DNA of 64,000 nucleotides from Dactylonectria macrodidyma (Eukaryota; Ascomycota; Sordariomycetes; Hypocreales; Nectriaceae). Every line of letters begins with the position of its first letter. Position 1 is the first letter of the stretch. The stretch covers positions 4,402,001 through 4,466,000 of the forward strand of contig JAGMUV010000003.1 in NCBI GenBank assembly GCA_020744425.1, given 5' to 3'. The position numbers were made by a program, and so were the translations under genes. The notes below the pieces were generated by a model that did not search any database, was not told where the DNA came from, and saw only the letters and a list, made by a program, of their open reading frames with translations. Below, one piece after another: positions 11,782 through 23,104 of the stretch.

Positions 11782-14300
11782 TTAATGCCAAGTAGCTGGC
11801 CCAAATGTGTCCCCTGGGGCCACTGAATCAAGCGGAAGCCCCATTCCATCAGCCGTCTTGTCGGCAATGCTATTTCCCCACCAACTCAGAGTCACGCCTG
11901 GGTAGGTGAGACAGAAGAAGACAAGGAAGGTCGTAATCGCGAGTCCGGTGTCTAATGCAGCCGAGAGCAAGTAGTTGTACTTGGACCACCAGGCGCGATA
12001 GCGGCGCTTAATGAACATGTTGAAGGCGAGGCCAACGAGACCCCAGGAAATGTAGTTTGCGGCAGTGGCTGGTGGAATCGACGATGTTGAGGCAAAAATG
12101 ACCGGTGTGTGAATCTATGAACCAGCATTAGATAGTCGCAATGTTGCTTCGATCAGGGGTGCCTTACTTTGGCAAGAATTTTGTTGTGGGGGAACTTCTT
12201 CGCTACAAAATACACCAACACTGGAAGAATAGCTCCAATCAGGAAGAACCACAGCATGTTGGAATACATCGAGCCAGACACGAATAGTTTGGTCGGTCCG
12301 ATGAGGCCCCAGAATACAGCATTGGCTGCGTATCCGCTGGCAAGGGGACAATAGAACTAATCAGAGTGTTAGCTTGTTTCACGATCCCAGCTCACGGGCT
12401 TTGGCGTACGTTATTGACTGCTTCGTCAGTACAGATCCCCTCCACGTGCCCCATAGCCCAAAGGTTCACGCCTGTCTGCACGAACCACGATATGACGATG
12501 CTCAGACACTGGGCCGTAAATGTGACTCTCGGTGGGATCTTCATGTAGTGACCCGTCTTCATGGACTGGATGTAGCCTAGGCCTTGAAACGTGCAGACGA
12601 GAGTAAACACCTTGAACACCACGTTGTTGACCATCTTCCCTGGCCAGATAAGACCACCGATCAGTGCTGCCAAGACGCCAGTGTTGACTGTCACGTTGCA
12701 GGTAGCCTTCATCAAGCCGATCGGGATCAGAAGTACCACGTTGATGAGAACACTGATGATCAATCCCCACCACGGTAGGCCTGTATCGTACACGTAGATG
12801 AATGCCATGCTAATGCCGAGGAGTATGGCAAAGATGACAGCATACCACCACTCAGGGACGGCCTTGTATGCGTGCATCAATTTTCCATGAATATCTTCTG
12901 CATCGTCATCCTTTCCCCTGATTGCAGTCTGAAAGCTGTTCCAGAGCAATTTGCCATGATAGAGATATGTGTGGACCAGGATCGAAGTGACAGAGGCGAA
13001 TCCGAGACCGTAGGATAGAACCGAGGTGGTGGAGAGAAAGACGGGAGAGTACTCAGCATAAGCCTCATCGTTGATGCTGAAATCCGGGTTCATAACTCGA
13101 CTGACATTGTACGCAGCACCAGTGTTGTCGAAAGTACGTGAGGAAGAAAAGGGAAAGTATCGGCCGTACCACACGTTCTGCCAGTGCAGTGCCGGGGAAA
13201 TGATCCAGAGGAAGAATATGCTGCCGCCCAGAATGTTGAGGATGGCCCAAGAAGGAACGACCAAGGGGGATGAGAGATATCCCGAGATCTGATTCCAGTC
13301 GAGCGTGAGAGGCAGCAGGTCCATGCCTGTCTGCGCGCCAAAGACCTGGTTCAACGGCACGTTGTTGGGTCTGATCCATGTGATGAAAGCAAATGTTGTC
13401 AGAGACGTGAACAAGAAGCTCGGCACAACTTGCCAGCTCGCAGCAATAGTCATTGTCAGCCAAAAGAACTTCATCCGATGTACTTTCCACCCATTGGCAA
13501 CCTGGTTGTGGAATGACGGGTCGTGGAAGGCATAGATCATGGAGCACGCAGGCAAAGCCCCAGGCCAAATGCAAACGGCAGGGCGCACCAAAAACCGGTG
13601 GAACATGCCGACGAAGCCAAAGCTCAATGCCTGCGTAGTTAGCAGAAACATGAAACGGAAGCCCGGGGATATCGGGATGCCGAGGAACTTGTCAAAAGCC
13701 ACGTAGACATCGGACGCGAGGGAGCCGTTGTCAAAAGCCGAAACGAGCGTCGTCATGATGGCCGTGATGGTGTGCTCCTTGTGGTTAAAGGGCCCCGGGT
13801 TGAGGCTAAACTTCCAGCCGAAGACATTGATGACTTTGGATGGGAGGACGCGGGCCATAAACTTGCCAATGGGCAGTGTGACGATGATGACGAGATATGA
13901 GGCGAGGAAAACTAAAAGATGTGAGTAATTGTGGCATTTCAACTGACTGGGAGAGGACTCTTACTTGGAGGGGAGTGAAGTTGGAAGAATTGCAGTAATC
14001 CCGAGAAGATGATGGTCGACACGATACCTAGGAACCACGCTCGAAACGTGTTGACCGGTAATTCCGGGTCGTCTACCGGGGGCACGATGGCCCTGACTTC
14101 GTCATAGGGTCTAGATGGAGATCGATGGGTCAGTGGAGACAATCTGGATATGGGGACGGCACGGCTCACGAGTCCTCTATTTCGCCATCTTCCACGTCAA
14201 CGTCGCGACCATCCTTGATCTTTTCCGTGCCAACCACCGGGCTGACCTTGGAGTCCGAGTTCAAGACGCCAGAACCAGAGTCCTTGTCGCTGTTCGCCAT
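11782..14300 (-). CDS. Oligopeptide transporter, OPT family
   Basis: Proton-coupled uptake of small peptides (tetra/pentapeptides or glutathione-like substrates in characterised fungal OPTs). Five exons, 14300-14170, 14110-13965, 13911-12410, 12356-12168 and 12114-11782, give 766 aa, a normal OPT length, and all four introns (53-59 bp) close in frame. The short N-terminus is acidic and precedes PELPVNTFRAWFLG, a typical OPT entry into the first membrane helix. Diagnostic OPT blocks follow: SLNPGPFNHKEHTIT early, YCPLASGYAANAVFWGLIGP spanning the exon 3/4 junction, and SIPPATAANYISWGLVG in the last exon. Some 14-16 hydrophobic segments are evident. Its neighbour is a secreted carboxypeptidase, so the pair could digest and import peptides. 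Confidence 0.93.
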
Positions 14301-16201
14301 GGTTTCCGGATGAACTATTCGCAGTTTCAATTACGCGTTGACGACATCATGGAAACCCCTAAGATGAGGTCCAGACGCCCTTTCATTAATATGGGTGGAG
14401 AGGCGCGACATGAAACGGTTGCTATCAACTGGTGCGCGTGTCCACGAGGTCTTATCGCGTACGATATTTCCTCTTTAGGCCATCAGGGGCCTTTATCGCG
14501 AACCCATGCGCCTTGTGCTTCCGAAGTAGCCTAATTTGGAGACGGCAATTAGACATGGGACGGGGATGCATTATTGCCGGCCTCTCAAGCCAATAACGCG
14601 GGCTTATTTCCAGAAATATCGGCATCGGGGGGCTGGTTAGTTCGCAATGATTCCACAAATCGTCAGACACAAAACAGGCATGGTTCACTCTAGGGTAAGT
14701 AGATTTTCCACCACAAGCAGCTGCATCACACGACCAGAGATGCAACATTAACCACGTGTGTCCGGAGAAAACACTGTCACATTCAGTATATCTATAGTAT
14801 TTGCACTACGCATTAGCGGAGTGCGCATTCCCTTTTAGTGTAGCTGGCAATGTGACAAACACGCCTTACCGAATGTCAGTTCCAATTGCACGCTATCTTT
14901 CAAGATCCGTGGCCCTGCGTAGCGAAAGATAGCAAAAAATGATTGAATTGAGCCATCTGCGAATACCGTCGTTCGCTTCTTCCAGTTCGGGCCATTTTAC
15001 AGCATAACTAACCCGCCAAATTCACCAGCTGAGGCTATGAACACATAGACAATGAAATATCTCAACAAACACATTGGTCTCTGATAAGGATGATGATCTC
15101 CTGAGCGGGTTTTGGCACTGATTTGAATCACGCCACCCGATTTCAGCTTCAAGAATGGCCGTTTCCGTCTCGGTTGATGGTCACTAAATGAGTAAAGGGT
15201 TGTATAACGATCTAGCCCGAAGCTGTCCGCAATATTCAAGTGGAGTACGGTAAGGTAGTTCGACGTCTTTGTGGGCTGCTGTGCTAAGTCGCGACAATTG
15301 ACTGCTTTGAGAACAACGGCGGGACCTGCCATGGGCGATTTCTACCGCCGGTACCAAAGGCTTTCTCGAGAGTTACAATGTACGTTTGACATGAGATTCT
15401 CGCGACGGCGCCCGTCGCCTCTAAGATATGCTTGGTGATTAAATCATATTCCTACATGCAAATAACAAGGTAAGAGCCTCCATGAATTTTAGGCGAGTCA
15501 AGTAGAAAACCCCGAAGAGGTTGTAGCTCAATTCTTTTTTGTATAAGCGATCGGTAGAAATAGGAAAGAAAAACCTGAGGCTTGAGAAGGCGAGTTATTT
15601 CCTGAAAACATTTGTGTGTGACCTGGTAGAGAAATGCTATCGCTGGAGCCGGATGTAGGCTTTGATACGGACGGAACTGCGCAGCTACTCGCAGCTCGAT
15701 CAACACCAGTTCCCTATTTCTTCGTTTGCGCTGCCACATTGTCTCGTGATGTCAGCCCCAGCATGCTACCAGCACCCCGGAAAATGCGGCAATTTTTTTT
15801 TTTTGGATTCTCCTTGTGATTAAAATTTTCATATCAGTAGTGTTATTGTTAGACTCATAGGATACTTACTGGAAGCCGTTCTCGAGCGATTGCTTCAGGT
15901 ATAGGGTGGCCGCTACTGGCCAAGCCGATGAAATCACCACGTCAGAAGTCCAATTTATTGAGACAATAGGAATGGGATTACTCAACCCATGGAATATGTG
16001 TTGCAAAGTGGCCAGCTTAAAGTCGGTCTCCCATGACGGTGTTACCGCTCCGTTTATCAAACCCTCCTCGAGAATAGCAGGGGAACTACATCGAGAATAA
16101 TGTTCGATAGCGCGTTTGTGATGAATGACGCGCTGATTGATCCCAATTCACCCCGAGTAGGCTTTACAATGCTTTCTTTCAACGCTTGAAAGACCAAGTT
16201 A
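14301..16201. other. Long intergenic region upstream of the OPT gene
   Basis: I find no supported protein gene in these 1.9 kb; the open frames are short and compositionally random. Two items stand out. A GGCATCGG word at 14621-14628 lies about 320 bp upstream of the OPT start. A perfect 10-bp inverted repeat, GCTATCTTTC at 14892-14901 and GAAAGATAGC at 14924-14933, has a 22-bp loop. Confidence 0.5.
14892..14933. repeat. Perfect 10-bp inverted repeat (possible hairpin)
   Basis: GCTATCTTTC (14892-14901) and its exact complement GAAAGATAGC (14924-14933) flank 22 bases. No U-tract follows and no gene is next to it. It could be a dyad operator, a remnant of a small inverted-repeat element, or chance. 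Confidence 0.4.
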
Positions 16202-16286
16202 TCCGATGTAGTGTAACGGTTATCATTCCGCGTTTTCATCATCTTGAGGTTCCGCGGCGATCGGGGTTCGATTCCCCGCATCGGAG
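16202..16286 (+). tRNA. tRNA-Glu (anticodon UUC) with a 13-nt intron
   Basis: The acceptor stem TCCGATG (16202-16208) pairs with CATCGGA (16279-16285), with discriminator G at 16286. A D-arm of TAGTGTAACGGTTATCA type serves as the A box. The anticodon stem CCGCG (16228-16232) pairs with CGCGG (16253-16257). The T arm is CGGGG-TTCGATT-CCCCG (16262-16278). The anticodon loop reads TT-TTC-A, and after position 37 come 13 extra bases (16239-16251), exactly where nuclear tRNA introns sit. Removing them gives a standard 72-nt tRNA with anticodon TTC. The T-rich stretch CTATATTTTTGTC shortly downstream could be the Pol III terminator. Confidence 0.93.
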
Positions 16287-17398
16287 ACGTCAGCAGAGTA
16301 CAATCACTAATGTGCTCTATATTTTTGTCTCATTTTCTTTTTACATGATCGCTGTTAATTCACAATAAAATCGCCAATTTTGCTGCTTCTTACGGCTGTT
16401 GATCCCTGAAGAGGCTAAACAAAGAAACTCATCTATCGGGTCGATCTAGAGACCCTCTCGCACTGGGAGACGGCTGCATCTCAAGAAAAGAAACAGAAGT
16501 CATGATTGGTCTCTTTAGTAAGATATTAATTATTCCGGCATGACTATCATCTCATTAATAGATTATCATGGTACCTAACCTAATTCCAGATCCGGTTCCT
16601 GCTCCGCTGATTCCTAATTCCATGGTGGGCTACTGACTGCAGGCAGGCTACCTTCGCACGCAATTTGACTTTGTGCCCGCGTCAATAAACTCGAAAATTG
16701 GTTGTCACATCGAAAAAATCCATTAGTGTTTCTTAGCTGTGTCGACTTTCGAAAAAGAGGGTTTAAAAATGTTTTTGCAGAACTTGCGAACAGCATTGAT
16801 TCAAAAATGGCATGTGCTAATCACTCCGACTTGGCCTAGGATTCGTCTAATGTTCAAAAACTAATAAATCTGCCTCTCTTGGTTTCGGTTGGATTTCCAG
16901 CATCTTTTTTTCTTCTTCGTTTCCTCCTTCGCAGGAGATGTCTCGGTTGCTCGGAGGGTTTCGGAGGACATCCCGAAGCCCGGCATCGTATCCGGACTAT
17001 TGGTGTAGATAACGGCCCGCCTCCGACTTGCGCCTCCACTGTCAACGAATCCACCCTGCCTAAGAGCTTAAAAACCATCGCTCAATCGCGCTTCTGTTAG
17101 CTTATCACCGAACCAAAGTAGTTTTCTGCCAGGCCCTCGGAGATTTGTTCCGGATCTATGGCATCAGAGGAGCCGGAGCTCCATCACCAGTGAAGATTGT
17201 GGAGCCTGTCTTGAAGCAATCGGTCCTTCATTGAGCACCACGGGATACGGTATTGAACCCGATCTCGGCGTAAGATTAGCAACATGGCGGTGATAAGGCA
17301 TGAAGAGTGGCAATATCTGCCAGTTTAAAAGAACTCGAGTCGAATGAATCAAAAACCTATTCGTAATCATACAGAATTCAACACAAACGCATAACACA
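16287..17398. other. Intergenic region between tRNA and dehydrogenase gene
   Basis: No gene is supported in these 1.1 kb. An open frame at 16879-17100 on the plus strand has an Arg/Cys/Pro-rich translation without coding character. The last few hundred bases should include the promoter of the dehydrogenase at 17399. Confidence 0.5.
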
Positions 17399-18492
17399 AT
17401 GGATGAAAGTCGGAAAATTGGCTGGGTGAGGAACTTCGTTTCGCCTCGGTAAGAAGCTCATAAGACTAACACATTTTCAGTATGGGCTTGGCTCCATGGG
17501 ACTATTCATGGCCCTCAACCTCCACAATAAGCTCAAATCCCAAGGCACGGCTCTCACCTACTCAAATCGCACCCTTTCAAAAGGCGAAGTCCTCTCCCAA
17601 GACGGAGCAAATCCCAAGGATGGCATTGTTGAGCTTGCTCGAGAATGTGATGACATCTTTCTCATGGTATGTTCCTCGACCAGTACAATCGATGACAGCT
17701 GCTAAGACACGTTTAGGTCTCTACCGACGCAGTCTTGAAGGGGTTGATCAACGAGATGCTTGAGTCAGGTGTTGACCTCACTGGCAAAGTGGTTATCGAC
17801 TGCTCAACTACACATCCTGATACCGCCAACGAAGTCGCTGGTTTGCTGCAATCTGCCGGGGCGCACTTTATCGCTTCTCCAGTCTTTGGAGCAAACACCG
17901 TCGCTCAGGCTGGGCGTCTATTGTTCGCTATGGCCGGTAATCAGGCGGCTATTCAGAGACTGGAGCCCTTGATTGTAGGTGTCATGGGTCGCAAGATTGT
18001 CAACATGGGCGAGAATGTTCGGGATTCTGTGCTTCTCAAAGTAACTGGGTGAGTTGTCCTATTGAACTTCCAAATCACAATACTAATTATTTCGCCAGCA
18101 ATGTCCTCCTCGTCGTATTCCTAGAAGCCATCGCAGAGACACAAGTCCTCGCCGAGAAGAACGGTCTCGGCACCCAAGTCATGGAAGAAGTCATTTTTGA
18201 AAACTTTGGCCCTGTCCTCGGAGGATACTCTCGCCGAATGACGAGCGGTTCGTATGCGCCTAAACAAGGCGCGGCAGGATTCAGCGTTTCCAACACTATC
18301 AAGGATGCCAAACACGCGCTCCGCATTGCGCAGGATCTCGACGTCAGGATGCCGGCGCTGGACCTTGCCACCAACAATATGCTGAGCGCTAAGGCGTACG
18401 GTGGTGAGAATCTGGATGGTGCTGCTCTTTATGGAGTCTTGCGCAGTCAGTCTGGTTTGCCTTTTTGGTCGAATGAAAGCAGGCAGCAGTAA
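17399..18492 (+). CDS. NAD(P)-dependent beta-hydroxyacid dehydrogenase (6PGDH / 3-hydroxyisobutyrate dehydrogenase-like)
   Basis: Probably oxidises a short beta-hydroxy acid to its semialdehyde or keto acid in the cytosol or mitochondrion. Four exons, 17399-17425, 17481-17666, 17717-18048 and 18099-18492, give 312 aa. The first exon is only 9 codons and joins to make the Rossmann motif IGWYGLGSMG at residues 7-16. Substrate-binding block VIDCSTTHPDTA and the loop ASPVFGAN follow. The catalytic Lys of the family fits Lys179 in LLKVTGN, at the exon 3/4 junction. The C-terminal helical NAD_binding_11-type half (KDAKHALRIAQDLDVRMPALD) is complete. SPVFGAN in place of the DAPVSGG of true 3-hydroxyisobutyrate dehydrogenases argues against valine degradation, so the substrate is open. 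Confidence 0.9.
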
Positions 18493-18683
18493 TACTACAA
18501 GAATTGGGAGGAATTTCTTTATTTGGTCATGTGGAGATGGAATTCTACAGGTTTAGAATGGCAGGTAAACATAGAGGAGCTCATAGATCTAAAATTGCTC
18601 ATAGAATCTGACATCTGGTTTGTTGGTATCATCAATCAACATATATGTTATGTGTCCTCACAACCTCGGGGCGATAAGTCCTC

Positions 18684-20023
18684 CTAGCTCTTAGGGAGAA
18701 CCTTCTTGTCAATCCACCCAACGTTGCCCAATACACCGTCCTCGGTCGCAAACACCTCTGCCGGAGTGTCATAGCTGCTGACTCCCTTGTAATCCAGAAC
18801 AATGGTTCGGTTGCTGTTCCTCTCCGCGACAGGATCCCACCCAGGTCCGAAGTCGTTGTATGTTGCCATGAAAGTATTGTTGCTGAATCTCCCACCGTTC
18901 CAGTCAATGTAACCGGCAGGAAGAATACTGGCGTCTAGGTACGTCTTCATGAAGATGGAGCGGTGCAGGTCGTTCCAGGGGCGGCCGAGAGGACATGTAC
19001 CCTTGATTTCTGCCGCAATGGTCGCGTTGTCTGCCAATACTTGCGACTTGGAGATGTACACACCGTACTTGTTCTCAAAGGTTGTGTTTGTTCCTAAGGT
19101 CAAATGTTATTTTCAAGGCCTAATTAGAACGCACGGCATTTCTCTTACCTTTCCAAGCAGTGATTCCGCCGCCACAGTTCCGAAGAGTCAAAGTTGACTT
19201 TTCAATCCACATAGTACCGTAGCCATACAAAAAGTCCGTCTGGCCGGCGATGATGCTATCATAGAAGAAAGCATTACCCAGATGGCCGACATACATCTAT
19301 TAGACTGTCAGCCCGGACTCACCCCATCAAGATCAACGACCATCTACTCACAGTATCCTGATAACTGTAAAAGCCACACGAATAAAAGCCAGCATTGGCT
19401 CGGCTGATACCCGCTGCGTGTGCAGGTCCGTCCGCAGCATCTGCCGCAAGGTTCCGAAAATCGATATTGTAAGCTCGAAAGTCTTCATTTCCGTATGGCG
19501 TTCCATCAGGTACAGGCCACCCTGTGGGCCCAAATCCGGACTTTGACGACTCCCAGGTCGGTGCAACTGTCAAGACGCTTGTGACGGCATTGTCGACAAT
19601 CTTCCCTGAACTATCGTGGTTCGCCTGCGCCCACCACACGGTGACTTTGTTGCTGCTAGAGGTGTTCTGTGAGTAACTTTTTCCCTTCCACGGATGATCG
19701 CTCACTCCTAGGAGGGTGAGAGGCCCTGGACGAGTGACGTTGAGTTGCTCGTTGTATTCACCCGGTGCGATGAGAATGGTGTAAGCCTCTGTGTCGTCCG
19801 GGAGTGAAAGGATTGCATCCTGAATGCTGCTGAAGTCCGCAGAAGAAGATTTCTTGTTCACGTATATCGTATTTGCCGGACAATCCTTCAAAGGGTGGGA
19901 TTTGGACGATCTCTGACACTTGGCGTGTGTGTTTGCCGGGGCTTTATTCCAAGTGGGATAGGCAGCCACCGATGAAGCCAAGGTCGACACCAGGAGCGGT
20001 ATGCAGACGTCCTGCAGCAACAT
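18684..20023 (-). CDS. Secreted pectin methylesterase (carbohydrate esterase CE8)
   Basis: Removes methyl esters from homogalacturonan outside the cell, producing pectate for pectate lyases. Three exons, 20023-19352, 19296-19149 and 19093-18684, give 409 aa with two 55-bp introns closing in frame. A signal peptide is expected over residues 1-20 (CIPLLVSTLASSVAA). CE8 signatures are present: YQDT at 221-224 with catalytic Asp223, GQTDFLYG with the second catalytic Asp245, and the LGRPW block with Arg311 and Trp313. The AWKG segment and parallel beta-helix character also fit. Upstream in-frame codons lack an ATG, so I start at 20023. It lies 7 kb from the PL3 pectate lyase and 8.5 kb from the rhamnogalacturonan genes. 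Confidence 0.93.
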
Positions 20024-21430
20024 GATGAAGGCAGTTTCTGGCCACACTATCCAACAACAGGAGTAGTTACCACCATTCAATGACAAATTTGACGAGGATG
20101 AGATCTCTTTTGCCTCCGCCAAGCGTCAACGCAAGCTCGTTATATACGTGCCTACCCTTGTGAGAGTCCCGACTTTCCGCGGAAAAATTATCCCCTGCCA
20201 TGGGTTCATCTCTCGCTCTTCAACGAATCGAGTATTGCCATTCCTGCTTTATCCGAACCTTTAACCAGAAATTACACTTGAACATATGTTCTTCGAGCTT
20301 AAACTACGACGTAGTATACACTAGACGGAGTCTTTTCTTCCACGAACCATGATCCCGATGCACCACGAATTAGTGGGCCCAGTCTGGGGATCCCCGGATC
20401 AAGCCTCGGTTTTCTATTCCACCTTTCACCGATTGTCTTTGAGATGTGCGGGCACCAATGATGTAAAGGCTGTGACAATAAACTCACCGCTAATCGTGGT
20501 TTTATCTCAATTCATTGTGTTGGGTTTGATGCGCGTAAGGATGCACACAGATTGATGAGACAGCTACGTTCGTGATGAACTCAAATCTCAAAAAAAAAAA
20601 AAAAAAAAAAAAACCATGAGAAACACACACCGCAGACTCACAAGCTCTGCGCCCTTTGTTAGGAGGGTCTTGAGGAACGAAATCGCTTCTGCTTGTTCGC
20701 TCACCCGCCCGTCCTCCCTAAGTAACTCAAGCATATGGAGAAAACTTGTGTGTCGTGTGATTGTCTTCCTACCTACTAGGTACGTTAAGTAGGTGCTTCG
20801 CATTATTAGTAAAAGAAAGATCTCTCAACCCTCGCGGCAGCTGCAGGCCCTAAACCTCAAATAGTTGCAGCAGCCGTGCAGGCCCCCAGCCTTCCGCGCC
20901 TACAGCGCCTACAGCGGGTACACAACCCCTAACGGTTTCCAGTTACAGCACACAGAGCGACGTGCCTTTAGTGGGTACATGGATCCCAAGGCTTGCTGCC
21001 TCATTAATTGAGCGGCTCAATCATGTGACCGAGGTTTATAGCTTTCAATGCTTCCATAACAACTCCATACAGATGTGGCATGATGCGACAAAGGTGCCTT
21101 CGATTCAGCATGGAATTTGTAGGTACAGTCACCTTAATCGTCTCTCGGAGTCTAGACTCCATCTTTCGGAGGTAAAACCGGGGACAGCCACGCCTGGGAT
21201 TGGTTGGTTGGTTTTTTGGTTGGTTTCTCGTCCTCGTATTAAAGATACATACTCAGATTTTCTCCCCCTTTTCTTTCCTGTTCTTCTCTATCCCTCTCGT
21301 ATTCTGCATCTGAATCTCACACTCATCAGTCTATCCCTAACCAGACTGTTTCTCGTCACTGATGACACAAAAACGTATTTGCACTCGGCGCTCATTACAT
21401 CTCCTCTTGCTGGTATATCCAAGATGAGAA
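20024..21430. other. Gene-poor region downstream of the methylesterase start
   Basis: No intact gene is seen. The first few hundred bases should be the methylesterase promoter. A run of 24 adenines spans 20590-20613. The block around 20830-20960 is rich in GCAG/CTACAGCG words. The long plus-strand frame at 20962-21501 runs into the broken paralogue at 21424-21835 and is not coding-like before it. Confidence 0.45.
20590..20613 (+). repeat. Homopolymer run of 24 adenines
   Basis: Uninterrupted A-tract in otherwise mixed sequence. It could be the poly(A) end of an old retrotransposed copy or simple slippage. I found no recognisable parent sequence upstream. Confidence 0.6.
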
Positions 21431-21835
21431 CATGTGTAGCCATGAATCTAAGTGACGCCGAGCCCTTGGAGCAACTTTTCCTGGATCTCCCGGTGCAGTA
21501 AGTCCTCCAACGCGACGGGGTACCAGCCATCGAGCCCTGGGCGACCAACTATGTTGATGCTATCCATGATGGAAGGTTCGGCGATGCAATCCGGGCGCGC
21601 TATCATATTATGGGAGATGTGATAAATGGTATGGTTGAAGGATTGACTGTACTCGAGAGCATTACGGAAGATGCGGTGGGGTACAAGAAGCATTCCCCGG
21701 AGGAGTATGCTGAGGCTGTTTCCTCTATAGGGTTACTGTGAGCAGTGCAGACGGACATGCTCAGGTGATCGAGATTATCCTGCGTGTTGATGGGGAAGAC
21801 GTTACTGGGAAAACCGCCCCTGAGAGTGGCTAGTG
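21424..21835 (+). pseudogene. Broken paralogue of the secreted cysteine-rich protein at 23105
   Basis: The plus-strand translation here aligns with residues 29-125 of the protein encoded at 23105-23881. Shared blocks are EQLFLDL/EQLFLDI, IEPWATNYV/VEPWASKYV, RFGDAIRARYHIMG/RFGDAVWARYHMMG and LTVL..I.EDAVGYK. I estimate roughly half of residues identical over the core. The copy has an in-frame TAA at about 21501, a frameshift near 21731 (the original frame then stops at 21739-21741) and ends at a TAG near 21834, before any of the cysteine-rich C-terminal domain. The signal peptide is also missing or unrecognisable. GTAAGT overlaps the TAA, but no acceptor lies at a sensible distance, so an intron rescue is unlikely. 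Confidence 0.7.
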
Positions 21836-23104
21836 TAGTTTGTAACCTTCCTTAACATGATGGTCTTGCACGGATTTTCCCCACTGTGTAGTTTGAAGCG
21901 TCAGTCTCAAGGGTACGATTAGTATCTGATTTCATGAAAAGGCTTGTAAAAGTCGTGATGAATATCTGGGATTATGACCATCAATTCCAGGACTTCAAGA
22001 TCGTGATTTGACAATACATTACCAAAGACATTCGTTTGCTGAATCCGACCCAATCATCATCGTGATAAGACAGCAGAGCATCGCCTATTGAGACCGTCAG
22101 GCCGCGGATGAAGCTTGATTATTGCGGCTCAGCTGTTACGGACGGGCTAACTATCGCAGCTCAGCCCACATCGCTGAGTCGAGACCCGGATAGAGCGGCT
22201 CGGCTACAATGCTTCGGTCCAATCCGCTCGGTTAACGCGGCCCGGTGAGCACTTCATCCTTGGCTTTGCTACTACCAACCGTCCTGTATCCCAAGAAGAA
22301 AAAGCCGTTGAAATGAGCGTCATGATCGTTACAGTATTTCGTTATTTTGACTATGCTAAAGGTAAGACTATTGGAACTTTGGTAAGCCGTCACGTCAACA
22401 CTTCGTTCAAGTGTATAGCGTCTAGCTTCACCACTGCATAGAAAGTATGTTGGATAACTAAAGGTGCGCCCTGAACATGGAGTAAGTTATCAATGCGCAC
22501 TTGACCCAGTAGATGGTTTGATCCTTAAGGCAGGAGACGTACCGCTGGGGGCCATACCAAGCAAGTGGGACTACTACGCCGCTGGTTAGGGGGGGGGCAC
22601 ATCATGCGCGAGTCCGTGACAACTGGGGGTTCGGAATAGTGTCAAGCATGACCTCGACCTAGATGCAAGAATAAAACTTACTTACTGGCGAGAGAGGTAC
22701 AGGCCAAATCGGCTCACCGTCTGACCAATGTTGAGCCTAAAGTCTGCCTTGTCCTTAATATTACAAGAAAGGTCTATACGAGTTCTTCGCGACACCTAAC
22801 CATTTTTATCGCGCAAGATGTGGGACTGAACGTTCAATTCTGACCTGTCCGGTCCCACTGCTGCATCAGGTCCATACTCGGCGATGTCCAGACTTGACTC
22901 TTCCGGGCCAACACAACCAACACGACCAACACGACCAAAGCAGGGCAACCAAGTGTCTCAACCCTGCTTTTCTCATGCAAAAGATTCACTTCAAATCAAT
23001 CTCTAAGAGCAAGAGCAAGGAATAAAGCCTCAGGCGTTGTACCTTCAACCTGTTGCTAAAGAATCTCTCACAACTTCCTCTCATCCGATTGCCTCTTTGC
23101 AAAT
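21836..23104. other. Intergenic region upstream of the cysteine-rich protein gene
   Basis: No gene is supported. A GC-rich block at about 22120-22250 repeats GCGGCTC/GCAGCTCAG-like words. CCAACACAACCAACACGACCAACACGACC near 22909-22937 is a short ACCAACACG tandem. The final 150 bases are CT-rich, as is common in fungal 5' leaders. Confidence 0.45.

Noticed and set aside
4832..14300. Secondary-metabolite cluster (ABC exporter, regulators, SDR, FAD enzyme elsewhere in the window)
   Set aside because: No polyketide synthase, NRPS, terpene cyclase or prenyltransferase is present anywhere in the window.
17226..17260. Minus-strand B-box-like GGGTTCAATACC
   Set aside because: Mismatches in the T-stem and no matching acceptor stem.
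20590..20613. Poly(A) run as the end of a LINE or retrogene
   Set aside because: No reverse-transcriptase fragment, no target duplication and no recognisable parent gene next to it.
21499..21528. Intron starting at GTAAGT that would rescue the upstream cysteine-rich paralogue
   Set aside because: The nearest acceptor leaves a 29-bp intron, too short, and farther ones would remove conserved residues. A later frameshift and missing C-terminus remain anyway.
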